5,627 nt of DNA from CAZYMF01 sp964648215 (GCA_964648215.1 CAZYMF010000280.1:1-5627), one strand, 5' to 3'; positions 1 to 5,566 are shown, numbered from the stretch's first letter. Translations and numbers: made by a program. The notes: generated by a model not told the origin, from the letters alone.

Positions 1-774
1 GACCAGCTCGACCACCGCCGCGTGCAGCTGGTTCTCGTCGCGCATCGGCGCCGTGCAGCCCTCGAGGTAGCTGACGTAGCTGCCCTCGTCGGCGACGATC
101 AGCGTGCGCTCGAACTGGCCGGTCTTGGCGGCGTTGATGCGGAAATACGTCGACAGCTCCATCGGGCAGCGGACGCCCTTGGGAATGTAGCAGAACGAGC
201 CGTCGCTGAAGACCGCGGAGTTCAGGGCGGCGAAAAAGTTGTCGGTGTACGGAACCACCGAGCCGAGGTACTTCCGCACCAGGTCGGGATGGTTCTGCAC
301 CGCCTCGGAAAACGAGCAGAAGATGATCCCCTTCTCGGCCAGCTTCTCCTTGAACGTGGTCGCCACCGAGACGCTGTCGAAAACCGCATCGACGGCGACA
401 CCGGCGAGGATTTCACGCTCGTGCAGCGGAATGCCGAGCTTCTCGTATGTTTTGAGCAGCTCCGGATCGACCTCGTCGAGACTCTTCGGCCCGTCGGCCT
501 TCGCCTTCGGCGCCGAGTAGTAGACCATGTCCTGGTAGTCGATCGGCGGGTAGTGCACGTTCTGCCACGTCGGCTCCTTCATCGAGCGCCAGTGGCGGTA
601 CGCCTTGAGGCGCCACGCGAGCATGAATTCCGGCTCATGCTTCTTGGCCGAGATCACGCGCACCACGTCCTCGTTCAGACCGTGCGGTACGGCGTCCGCC
701 TCGATGTCGGTATAGAATCCGTGCTGGTACTCGCGGTTGACCAGCTCTTCGATCTTGTTTGCCGTCGCTGGCAT
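1..774 (-). CDS. sufB: Fe-S cluster assembly scaffold protein SufB (5' part, cut by window edge)
   Basis: SufB is the scaffold subunit of the cytosolic SufBC2D complex, where nascent Fe-S clusters are built with sulfur from SufS(E/U) and ATP hydrolysis by SufC. Reading the minus strand from the ATG at 774 gives an unbroken 258-residue frame to base 1, roughly half of the usual 470-500 residues; the rest lies outside the window. Seen directly: an N-terminal helical part, then conserved blocks GIIFCSFSEAVQNHPDLV (about 149-166), FCYIPKGVRCPMELSTYF (194-211) and SYLEGCTAPMRDENQLHAA (235-253). Cys240 in EGCTAP corresponds to the core cysteine of E. coli SufB (Cys254, from memory) that receives sulfur. 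The start is supported by GAGGTG five bases upstream (780-785). It follows the Rrf2 regulator gene with only four bases between, so it is cotranscribed. sufC and sufD are expected to follow beyond base 1. Identification is secure. Confidence 0.97.
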   Translation of the reverse strand, partial: MPATANKIEELVNREYQHGFYTDIEADAVPHGLNEDVVRVISAKKHEPEFMLAWRLKAYRHWRSMKEPTWQNVHYPPIDYQDMVYYSAPKAKADGPKSLDEVDPELLKTYEKLGIPLHEREILAGVAVDAVFDSVSVATTFKEKLAEKGIIFCSFSEAVQNHPDLVRKYLGSVVPYTDNFFAALNSAVFSDGSFCYIPKGVRCPMELSTYFRINAAKTGQFERTLIVADEGSYVSYLEGCTAPMRDENQLHAAVVELV

Positions 775-778
775 TCTC

Positions 779-1258
779 TCACCTCAAAGCTGCAGCACGC
801 GCCGTGATCGCCGTCACCCCGTCGTCGCGCGCCTCGGCGACGGCTTGGTCCGGCGCCGGCACGGTCATCTCCGACAGCGGAATGTCTTCCAACGCCTTGC
901 GAATCGCGCGGTTGATCTTCTGCAAGTGGCGACGAACGGGGCAGCGCGGCTCGTAGTCGCAGTCGTGACTCGTGTCGACGGTGCACAGCGTCAGGGCAAT
1001 CGGTCCTTCCAGTGCGCTCACGATCCCAGCCAGAGAGATGTCCTCGGAGGGTCGTGCCAGGCGGTAGCCGCCCTTCACTCCCCGCTGCGAGTCGAGTAGC
1101 CCCTCGCGCGCCAGAATGCGCATCAGCTTGCTCACCGTCGGCAGGGGAAGATGCGCGCCGGCCGCGACCTCGGTTGCCGTGTGCACCCGATCGGGATGCG
1201 AGGCCACATAGGTCATGAGGACCACGCCGTAGTCGGTCAGCCTGCTCAGGCGAATCAT
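779..1258 (-). CDS. Rrf2-family SUF operon repressor (SufR/IscR-like)
   Basis: This 159-residue protein is an Rrf2-family winged-helix regulator that probably senses Fe-S status and represses the suf operon. The N-terminus MIRLSRLTDYGVVLMTYVA is the typical Rrf2 opening. A winged helix-turn-helix follows, with recognition region LPLPTVSKLMRILAREGLL (about 37-55) and wing QRGVKGGYRLARP (58-70). Three cysteines, Cys92, Cys100 and Cys106 (C-x7-C-x5-C), lie where IscR proteins carry their [2Fe-2S] ligands (92/98/104 in E. coli IscR), so cluster binding is likely. Length matches the SUF-type Rrf2 subfamily. GGAG sits seven bases before the ATG (1266-1269). It is the first gene of the suf operon; its stop codon lies within the ribosome site of sufB. 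A palindromic operator-like site 28 bp upstream points to autoregulation. Whether it is the cyanobacterial-type SufR is not claimed; the proteobacterial 'SUF assembly regulator' group fits best. Confidence 0.93.
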   Translation of the reverse strand: MIRLSRLTDYGVVLMTYVASHPDRVHTATEVAAGAHLPLPTVSKLMRILAREGLLDSQRGVKGGYRLARPSEDISLAGIVSALEGPIALTLCTVDTSHDCDYEPRCPVRRHLQKINRAIRKALEDIPLSEMTVPAPDQAVAEARDDGVTAITARAAALR

Positions 1259-1286
1259 CGCAGCGCTCCAGAGTGCTTCACGTCAC

Positions 1287-1309
1287 AAACCGGACTGAAT
1301 CGGTCCACT
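1287..1309 (-). promoter_or_regulatory. Putative IscR/Rrf2-type operator upstream of the suf operon
   Basis: On the minus strand this site reads AGTGGACC-GATT-CAGTCCGGTTT, an imperfect palindrome whose core is GGAC-N7-GTCC (1292-1306). The downstream half (CAGTCCGGTTT) matches the remembered type-1 IscR half-site YAGTCRRSTAT at nine of eleven positions; the upstream half matches less well. It ends 28 bp before the regulator ATG, where a repressor would overlap the promoter or early transcript. I infer that the Rrf2 protein encoded just downstream binds here. I could not assign convincing -35/-10 elements around it. Confidence 0.6.
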
Positions 1310-1432
1310 TTCAGGCAACGTAACAAATACGAGCCCTTTTGCAAGCCCCGAAGGGTGGTCATTAGCCCGGCGAATGACTGGAAGTAGCGCCCGGAGGCTA
1401 GCGCGAGACGCCGGCGACCGGTTGTGCTAAGA

Positions 1433-1444
1433 GGCCGCGCGGCC
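1433..1444. repeat. 12-bp perfect palindrome in the VOC gene leader
   Basis: GGCCGCGCGGCC reads the same on both strands and lies 17 bases upstream of the VOC start codon, just before its ribosome site. It could be an operator or a short hairpin in the leader. In DNA this GC-rich a palindrome of this kind may also be chance, since only G and C are used. Confidence 0.3.
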
Positions 1445-1461
1445 TGCGGGCGGAGGGAGAC

Positions 1462-2148
1462 ATGTATCTCGACAGCGTGCAGATCGGAGTCGTCGACCTT
1501 CACGGGGCGGGCCGCGCCTACGAGCTGCTGCTCGGCATCACCTCGATTCGCCCGGCCGATGGTGGGGTGCGCTTTCAGCTGCAGCGTGGCGCGGTCGAGC
1601 TGGAGTCGGGCGAGCCGGGATTGCACTCGGTCACCTTCGTCGCCGAGCCCGACGAAGACGTGAAGTGGCCCGGGGATCGATCCTCCTTTCACGGGCTCGA
1701 CGTGCGCCTCGGCCGACGTCGCGAGCCACCCGCTCCTTCCGTGACCGCTCCGGGCACGGTGGCGGCCATCGACCACGTGGTCGTGCACACCCCGGATCTC
1801 GGGCGCGCCACGGCCCTGTGGCGAGACCGCCTGGGAGTGCGCCTGGCCCTCGATCGCGAGTTTCCCGCCCGCGGCCTGCGCATGTGTTTCTTTCGCAGCG
1901 GCGGCATCACTCTCGAGTTCGTCAGCTCGCTGCCGCCGCCCGCGGAGCATGACGATCCGGACCGATTCTACGGCATCGCGTACCGCGTCGTCGATCTCGC
2001 GGCCTGTCGCTACCGTTTGCAACACGCGGGGCTCGACGTCAGCGGCCTGCGCCCGGGGCACAAGCCGGGGACCTCGGTCGCGACGGTGCGCTCGGGGACG
2101 GCCGGGGTGGCGACGTTATTGCTCGAAAACGTCGCGCCCGTAGCTTGA
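1462..2148 (+). CDS. Tandem-module VOC family (glyoxalase/extradiol dioxygenase fold) protein
   Basis: A 228-residue protein built of two vicinal-oxygen-chelate modules. The first (about residues 3-65) is recognisable from VQIGVVDLHGAGRAYELLLGI and a following RFQLQRGAVELES strand. The second (about 101-223) is more typical: IDHVVVHTPDLGRATALWRDRLGV, then GGITLEFVSS, GIAYRVVDLAACRYRLQHAGLDV and a C-terminal ATLLLEN strand. Family enzymes bind a divalent metal through His/Glu residues contributed by these strands. In module two, His105, Glu152 and Glu222 are present, but the usual third-position His before the 'IAF.V' strand is Gly171. Module one seems to lack the first-strand His (Ser5). Metal binding may therefore be incomplete or differently organised. 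GGAGGG (1452-1457) precedes the ATG. It stands alone, divergent from suf and convergent with the amidase. Substrate is unknown; VOC folds include lyases, isomerases, dioxygenases and antibiotic-binding proteins. Confidence 0.85.
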   Translation: MYLDSVQIGVVDLHGAGRAYELLLGITSIRPADGGVRFQLQRGAVELESGEPGLHSVTFVAEPDEDVKWPGDRSSFHGLDVRLGRRREPPAPSVTAPGTVAAIDHVVVHTPDLGRATALWRDRLGVRLALDREFPARGLRMCFFRSGGITLEFVSSLPPPAEHDDPDRFYGIAYRVVDLAACRYRLQHAGLDVSGLRPGHKPGTSVATVRSGTAGVATLLLENVAPVA

Positions 2149-2208
2149 GAAGGTCCGGCGAGTCACCGTGCAGCGCGAAGTCCCTTGCCGCACGCGCCGC
2201 GGCCTCCT
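2149..2208. other. Short convergent gap between VOC and amidase genes
   Basis: Sixty bases separate the two converging stop codons. I see no stem followed by a T-run on either strand, so no intrinsic terminator can be called here. Confidence 0.5.
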
Positions 2209-3657
2209 CTACGCCTGGCACGCATGAATCTCGGGGCGGCGCGCCGCCCACGGCTTGGCTTGCTCGAGCTGCGCCGCGACACGAAGCAGCAAATCCTCGC
2301 GTCCGTAGGGAGCAACCAGGTGCACGCCGATCGGTAAGCCGTCGGCACTCCAGAACAGGGGCAGCGAGATCGCGGGCTGTCCCGACACGTTGAAGGGCGC
2401 GGTGAAGGTGCTGAAGGGAGCGGCCCGCAGAAACCCGGAGAGGGGATCGTCCGCCGACGAAGCCATCTCGCCCAGCCGCGGCGGGGGCTCGGCCGCCGTC
2501 GGCGTCAGCAGCAGATCGAAGCCCCCTTGCCACCATCCGGCCAGCCGCCGCCCCTGCGCGTGCACGAACTCCACCGCGCCCAGGTATTCCCGGGCGGAAG
2601 CCTGGCGACCGAGCTCGGCGACCGCCCACGTGAGCGGCTCGACGTCGGCCGCACCCACCGTACGGCCCAGCTTCTCGCCCCAAGCGTCGAGCATCCGCGC
2701 CACCGAGCAGGCGACCACCCGGACGAAGGCCCGGGTAGCTTCGGGATCGCGCAGGGCTTCGGGGTACGAGTCCTCCACCGCATGGCCCAGGTCGCCGAGC
2801 AAGCGCGCGCCTTCTCGGGCGGCATCCACGCACGCCGGGTGCACCGGCATACCGCCGGGGGCAATCGTCATCAGCCCGACGCGCAAGCGGCCGGGGGCGG
2901 CGCCCACCTCGGCGGAGAAGGGACGTCGGGGGCTCGGAGCCGCATACGGGTCGCCTGGCATCACGCCGGCGAGGACATCGAGGATCGCGGCGGCGTCACG
3001 GATCGAGTGGGTCACGCTGTTCTCGCACGAGAAGCCTCCCCAACGCTCCCCGGCATCCGGGCCGAAGGAGACGCGGCCACGCGACGGCTTGAGCCCGACC
3101 AGCCCGCAATGCGCCGCGGGGATGCGGATGGAGCCGCCGCCGTCGGTGGCGTGCGCGACCGGGACCATGCCGGAAGCCACTGCCGCCGCCGCGCCGCCGC
3201 TCGAGCCGCCGGGCGAGCGCGCCGGATCCCACGGGTTGTGCGTCGCCCCGTAGGCTTCGGGCTCGGTCGTCGGCAGCAGACCCAGCTCCGGCGTATTGGT
3301 CTTGCCCAGGAACACGAAGCCGGCCGCGCGCAGCCTGGCGGCGAAATAGGTGTCGTGTGGCGCCACCCACCCCGCGTCGCGCAGCAGCCGCATACCGCCG
3401 TGGAACGGGTCACCGGCGCTGTGCGCGCCGAGGTCCTTCAGCAGGAAGGGAACCCCGCGAAACGGCCCGTCGGGCACGGCGCCGCGCGCTTGCGCGCGCG
3501 CTTTTTCGAATGTGGGAGTGATGACCGCGTTCAGGCGCGGATTGAGCTGCTCGATGCGGGCAATCGCGGCATCCACCAGCTCGATCGGCTGCACCTCTCC
3601 TCGTCGCACCAGCTCGGCCTGCGCCGTGGCATCCAGCGTCGCCAACTCATCCTTCAT
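2209..3657 (-). CDS. Amidase-signature family hydrolase, NylA-like (6-aminohexanoate cyclic-dimer hydrolase type)
   Basis: A 482-residue cytosolic serine amidase of the amidase-signature family, which hydrolyses C-N amide bonds with a Ser-cisSer-Lys triad. All three residues are visible: Lys74 in GVPFLLKDLG, cis-Ser152 in SPGGSSGGAAAAVASG, and the nucleophile Ser176 in TDGGGSIRIPAAHCGLVGLKP. The spacing equals that remembered for NylA (Lys72/Ser150/Ser174). Several blocks also recall NylA rather than GatA: DATAQAELVRRGE (9-21), AAGFVFLGKTNTPELG (111-126) and FNVSGQPAISLPLFWSADG (422-440), then YGREDLLLRVAAQLE near the C-terminus. Length fits. There is no signal peptide. The start is supported by GGAGGA with a short spacer upstream (3664-3669). 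It lies 36 bp after tesB on the same strand, so a shared transcript is likely. The real substrate is unknown: most natural NylA relatives act on unknown linear or cyclic amides, so nylon-oligomer activity is not implied. Triad assignment is firm; subfamily is probable. Confidence 0.93.
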   Translation of the reverse strand: MKDELATLDATAQAELVRRGEVQPIELVDAAIARIEQLNPRLNAVITPTFEKARAQARGAVPDGPFRGVPFLLKDLGAHSAGDPFHGGMRLLRDAGWVAPHDTYFAARLRAAGFVFLGKTNTPELGLLPTTEPEAYGATHNPWDPARSPGGSSGGAAAAVASGMVPVAHATDGGGSIRIPAAHCGLVGLKPSRGRVSFGPDAGERWGGFSCENSVTHSIRDAAAILDVLAGVMPGDPYAAPSPRRPFSAEVGAAPGRLRVGLMTIAPGGMPVHPACVDAAREGARLLGDLGHAVEDSYPEALRDPEATRAFVRVVACSVARMLDAWGEKLGRTVGAADVEPLTWAVAELGRQASAREYLGAVEFVHAQGRRLAGWWQGGFDLLLTPTAAEPPPRLGEMASSADDPLSGFLRAAPFSTFTAPFNVSGQPAISLPLFWSADGLPIGVHLVAPYGREDLLLRVAAQLEQAKPWAARRPEIHACQA

Positions 3658-3693
3658 ATACGTCCTCCGTCAACGTTCCGGCGCGACCGCCAC

Positions 3694-4590
3694 TCAGGTG
3701 CGCAAGAGCCCTTCCTGCGCCACCGAGGCGATACGCGTCCCATCCCGCCGGTACATCACCCCCTGCAACAAGGCGCGCGCCGCGTGCGCCACCGGGCTCT
3801 CGGTTGCAAACAGGACCCAATCGTCGAAACGCGGCGGGCGATGAAGCCAAACCGCGTGATCGAGGCTGGCCCCGACCCGCAGGCGCCAGGTCATGCCGTG
3901 AGGCCGCGCCGCGGTGCGCAACAAAGTGCGGTCGGAAGCGAACACCAGCAATGCCGCGTGCACCAACGGATCCTCCGGGAGCACGCCACGCGGGCGCAGC
4001 CACACCCGCCGCCGCGGCGGCAGCTTCACGTCGGGATCGAGGCTGTCGGGGTCGCACACCCGCACCTCCAACGGCCCGTCGGGCCGGCGCGCGGTTTGCC
4101 CGCCGAGCAGCTTGGCGCGCATATCCTCCCAGTCCGGCAGGCCGTCCGGCTCCGGCGCGGCCGGCGGGCCGCCTTCCTGGTGCGAGATGCCTTCCTCCCA
4201 TTTGGTGAAGCTCGCCGAGAGATTGAAGATCGCCTCGCCAGCCTGATGCGCCACCACGCGCCGGGTGACGAAGGTGCGCCCATCCCGGATTCGATCGACG
4301 ACGTAGCGAATCGGGACTCCATGGCGGCCGGGCCGTAGGAAGTAGCCATGGAGCGAGTGCAAATCGCGCTCGGTCACCGTACGCCCGGCCGCCAACGCCG
4401 CTTGCGCGGCGACGAAGCCGCCGAAGAGAGCCCCCTCTCCGCGACCCGAACGTCCGATGAACAGGTCACGATCCAGTCGCTCTAGATGAAGCCGATGCAG
4501 CAGGTGCGCCAGCGGCGACGTGGAGGCTTCGCTCATGACCGCACTTGAGGCCTTCGCCCGGTCGATGTCAAATGGCAATTCGTGCTTCAT
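3694..4590 (-). CDS. tesB: Acyl-CoA thioesterase II (TesB-type double hotdog)
   Basis: TesB-type enzymes hydrolyse medium- and long-chain acyl-CoA to free fatty acid and CoA in the cytosol. The frame encodes up to 298 residues with two hotdog domains. The N-terminal one carries LFGGFVAAQAALAAGRTV (55-72), LHSLHGYFLRPG (77-88) and the FNLSASF strand (122-128). The C-terminal one carries LVFASDRTLL (215-224), ASLDHAVWLHRP (241-252) and VAQEGLLR (290-297). By alignment with E. coli TesB (triad Asp204, Thr228, Gln278, from memory) the catalytic residues are Asp220, Ser242 and Gln292; Ser replaces Thr. Start choice is uncertain. The ATG at 4590 has no ribosome site, whereas the ATG at 4536 (residue 19, MSEASTSPLAHLLHRL) aligns with the usual N-terminus MSQALKNLL of E. 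coli TesB but has only a distant AAGG. The shorter 280-residue form fits the family better. It precedes the amidase and diverges from the hotdog pair. Confidence 0.94.
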   Translation of the reverse strand: MKHELPFDIDRAKASSAVMSEASTSPLAHLLHRLHLERLDRDLFIGRSGRGEGALFGGFVAAQAALAAGRTVTERDLHSLHGYFLRPGRHGVPIRYVVDRIRDGRTFVTRRVVAHQAGEAIFNLSASFTKWEEGISHQEGGPPAAPEPDGLPDWEDMRAKLLGGQTARRPDGPLEVRVCDPDSLDPDVKLPPRRRVWLRPRGVLPEDPLVHAALLVFASDRTLLRTAARPHGMTWRLRVGASLDHAVWLHRPPRFDDWVLFATESPVAHAARALLQGVMYRRDGTRIASVAQEGLLRT

Positions 4591-4647
4591 GATCGTGGGT
4601 CGTGCCCGGGGTGGGAGAAGACGGCGACAAAGTGTGCCGTGGCTGGA

Positions 4648-4665
4648 TGACTGGCGCCTGACTGG
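4648..4665 (+). repeat. TGACTGG direct repeat, 11-bp period
   Basis: TGACTGG occurs at 4648-4654 and again at 4659-4665, separated by CGCC, so the copies repeat with an 11-bp period, about one helical turn. The second copy abuts the extended -10 of the rightward promoter and the first lies in the spacer near the -35 position. This arrangement is typical of sites for a regulator binding one face of DNA. No known regulator is identified. Confidence 0.45.
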
Positions 4666-4674
4666 TGCTACAAT
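4666..4674 (+). promoter_or_regulatory. Extended -10 promoter for the hotdog thioesterase pair
   Basis: TG-C-TACAAT is an extended -10 element (TGn) with a hexamer differing from TATAAT at one position. A recognisable -35 is not present at 16-18 bp, which the extended -10 could compensate for. Transcription would begin about 7-9 bases after the hexamer, at 4681-4683, on or right beside the ATG of the first hotdog gene. No Shine-Dalgarno sequence exists before that ATG, which agrees with a leaderless transcript. Confidence 0.6.
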
Positions 4675-4682
4675 CCCCGCCC

Positions 4683-5186
4683 ATGTCGACGAAGCAAGAG
4701 TACGCCCTCGGGTCCTTGTTCGGCCCGGGTCGGGTGGAGATGACCAGCCACACGCCCCACGCCGGCCACCTCGGCATGTCGGTGGTCGAGACCGGGCCGG
4801 GCTTCGCCGTTCTCCGGCTCCCCTATCGCGAGGAGATCATCGGCGATCCGGTGCGCAAGGTGGTTTTCGGTGGCGCGATCACCTCGCTCCTCGACCAGGC
4901 CTCCGGGCTCGCGGTCGCCTGCGCGCTCGACGTTCTGCGCGCGATCGCGACCGTCGACCTGCGCGTCGACTATCTGCGCGCGGCCGCACCCGGGCTCGAC
5001 CTGTACGCGCGCGTCGATTGCTACAAGGTCACGCGCAACGTCGCCTTCGTGCGCGGCATCGCCTACGAGCACGGCCCCGACGACCCGTTCGCCAGCTGCC
5101 TGGGGACCTTCATGCTGGGGGCGAATCCGGCGGGGAGCGCCTTCCAGCGCCTGGTGCCCGACGCCAAGAAGGAGGAGCCGGCGTGA
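4683..5186 (+). CDS. PaaI-like hotdog fold thioesterase paralogue A
   Basis: A 167-residue single-domain hotdog protein of the PaaI/4HBT-like group, whose members hydrolyse aryl- or acyl-CoA thioesters. Seen directly: the central helix region REEIIGDPVRKVVFGGAITSLLDQASG written here in parts as residues 49-60 and FGGAITSLLDQASG (62-75), then the paired strand VDLRVDYLRAAAPG (91-104). The usual HGG before the helix is FGG (Phe62 replaces His), while the acidic residue expected on the helix is kept as Asp71. I chose the ATG at 4683; an in-frame GTG at 4665 overlaps the -10 element and would lie upstream of the likely transcription start. The stop codon overlaps the start of the next gene by four bases. 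The two proteins are clear paralogues, so they may act as a heteromer. Substrate is unknown; catalytic competence alone is doubtful because of Phe62. Confidence 0.88.
   Translation: MSTKQEYALGSLFGPGRVEMTSHTPHAGHLGMSVVETGPGFAVLRLPYREEIIGDPVRKVVFGGAITSLLDQASGLAVACALDVLRAIATVDLRVDYLRAAAPGLDLYARVDCYKVTRNVAFVRGIAYEHGPDDPFASCLGTFMLGANPAGSAFQRLVPDAKKEEPA
5171..5185 (+). promoter_or_regulatory. Ribosome site and GTG start of hotdog B, coupled to hotdog A
   Basis: GGAGGA (5171-5176), six bases before a GTG start (5183-5185), lies within the last codons of the preceding gene. The GTGA overlap places stop and start codons on the same bases, the classic layout for translational coupling. The site decides the start of hotdog B, which would otherwise be read as a longer frame running back through hotdog A. 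Confidence 0.85.
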
Positions 5187-5566
5187 GCCGCGTCCTCGAT
5201 TCCATCCCGTACGCCCGCTTTCTCGGCGTCGCCGTCGACCGCGCCAGCGGCACGCTCGAATGCGTGCTGCCCTTCCGCACGGAGATCGTCGGCAATCCCA
5301 TACTGCCGGCGATTCACGGCGGCGTGATCGGCGCCTTCCTCGAACTGACCGCGATCCTGCGACTCATCGACGAGAGCGGTACCGACCGCGTGCCCAAGCC
5401 GATCAACTTCGCCATCGACTATCTCCGTTCCGCCGGCCCCAACACCACCCGCGCGCGCGCGGACATCTTCAAGCTCGGCCGCCGGATTGCCGTGGTCCAC
5501 GTCGTCGCCTGGCAGGACGACCCGTCGCGTCCGGTGGCTTCGGGCAACGGCAAGTTCCTGCTGTAG
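5183..5566 (+). CDS. PaaI-like hotdog fold thioesterase paralogue B
   Basis: A 127-residue hotdog protein, starting with GTG (MSRVLDSIPYARFLGV) and translationally coupled to its neighbour. It shows the family HGG motif intact in LPAIHGGVIGAFLELTA (41-57), with His45 and Glu54 in the place of the usual Asp on the helix, followed by INFAIDYLRSAGPN (74-87) and a C-terminal VASGNGKFLL strand. Its order of motifs follows paralogue A throughout (RTEIVGNPI against REEIIGDPV, IDYLRSA against VDYLRAA), so the pair arose by duplication. It lacks the C-terminal extension of A (about 20 residues). A soluble homo- or hetero-oligomer hydrolysing a CoA thioester is the likely role; the substrate is not evident. 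It is the last gene visible of this operon; only a weak GGGT-CAGC-ACCC stem (5568-5579) without a T-run follows. Confidence 0.88.
   Translation: MSRVLDSIPYARFLGVAVDRASGTLECVLPFRTEIVGNPILPAIHGGVIGAFLELTAILRLIDESGTDRVPKPINFAIDYLRSAGPNTTRARADIFKLGRRIAVVHVVAWQDDPSRPVASGNGKFLL

Larger units (their letters stand above)
1259..1461. other. Divergent intergenic region between suf operon and VOC gene
   Basis: This 203-bp gap separates the leftward suf operon from the rightward VOC gene and must hold both promoters. The suf-proximal half is less GC-rich than the flanking genes (around 1318-1345) and contains the Rrf2-type operator. The VOC-proximal half holds a weak extended -10 candidate (TGC then TAAGAG, 1425-1433) and a perfect 12-bp palindrome GGCCGCGCGGCC (1433-1444). 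No small ORF or RNA gene is convincing here. Confidence 0.6.
4591..4682. promoter_or_regulatory. Divergent control region between tesB and the hotdog pair
   Basis: These 92 bp separate the leftward tesB-amidase unit from the rightward hotdog pair. The rightward promoter is clear at the right end. No good leftward promoter or ribosome site for tesB is visible. If tesB starts at 4536 the region widens to about 146 bp. Confidence 0.55.

Noticed and set aside
22..807. 261-codon plus-strand frame
   Set aside because: It is antisense to sufB, whose minus-strand frame has many conserved motifs; the plus frame has none.
1322..1375. Minus-strand promoter using CTTCGG/TTGCAA and TATTTG-like elements for suf
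   Set aside because: Hexamers match consensus poorly and spacings are wrong, so no promoter is called although one must lie near.
1255..2061. 268-codon minus-strand frame
   Set aside because: It is antisense to the VOC gene and extends through the intergenic operator region; no family features.
2039..2833. 264-codon minus-strand frame crossing the amidase and the convergent gap
   Set aside because: It is an out-of-frame shadow of the amidase C-terminal half, Arg/Gly/Ala-rich, without motifs.
2209..3657. Amidase as GatA, the glutaminyl-tRNA amidotransferase subunit
   Set aside because: The triad is shared, but the N- and C-terminal blocks look like NylA and there is no gatB or gatC beside it.
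2527..4338. 603-codon open frame on the plus strand
   Set aside because: It runs antisense across the amidase and tesB genes, both of which have clear family motifs. The translation is rich in Arg, Gly, Ala and His with no domain, as expected of a GC-driven shadow frame.
4520..5566. 348-codon frame that includes hotdog B at its end
   Set aside because: Only the part after the GTG at 5183 resembles a protein family. The upstream part is an Arg/Ala-rich alternative frame of hotdog A, and a strong ribosome site marks the internal GTG as the true start.
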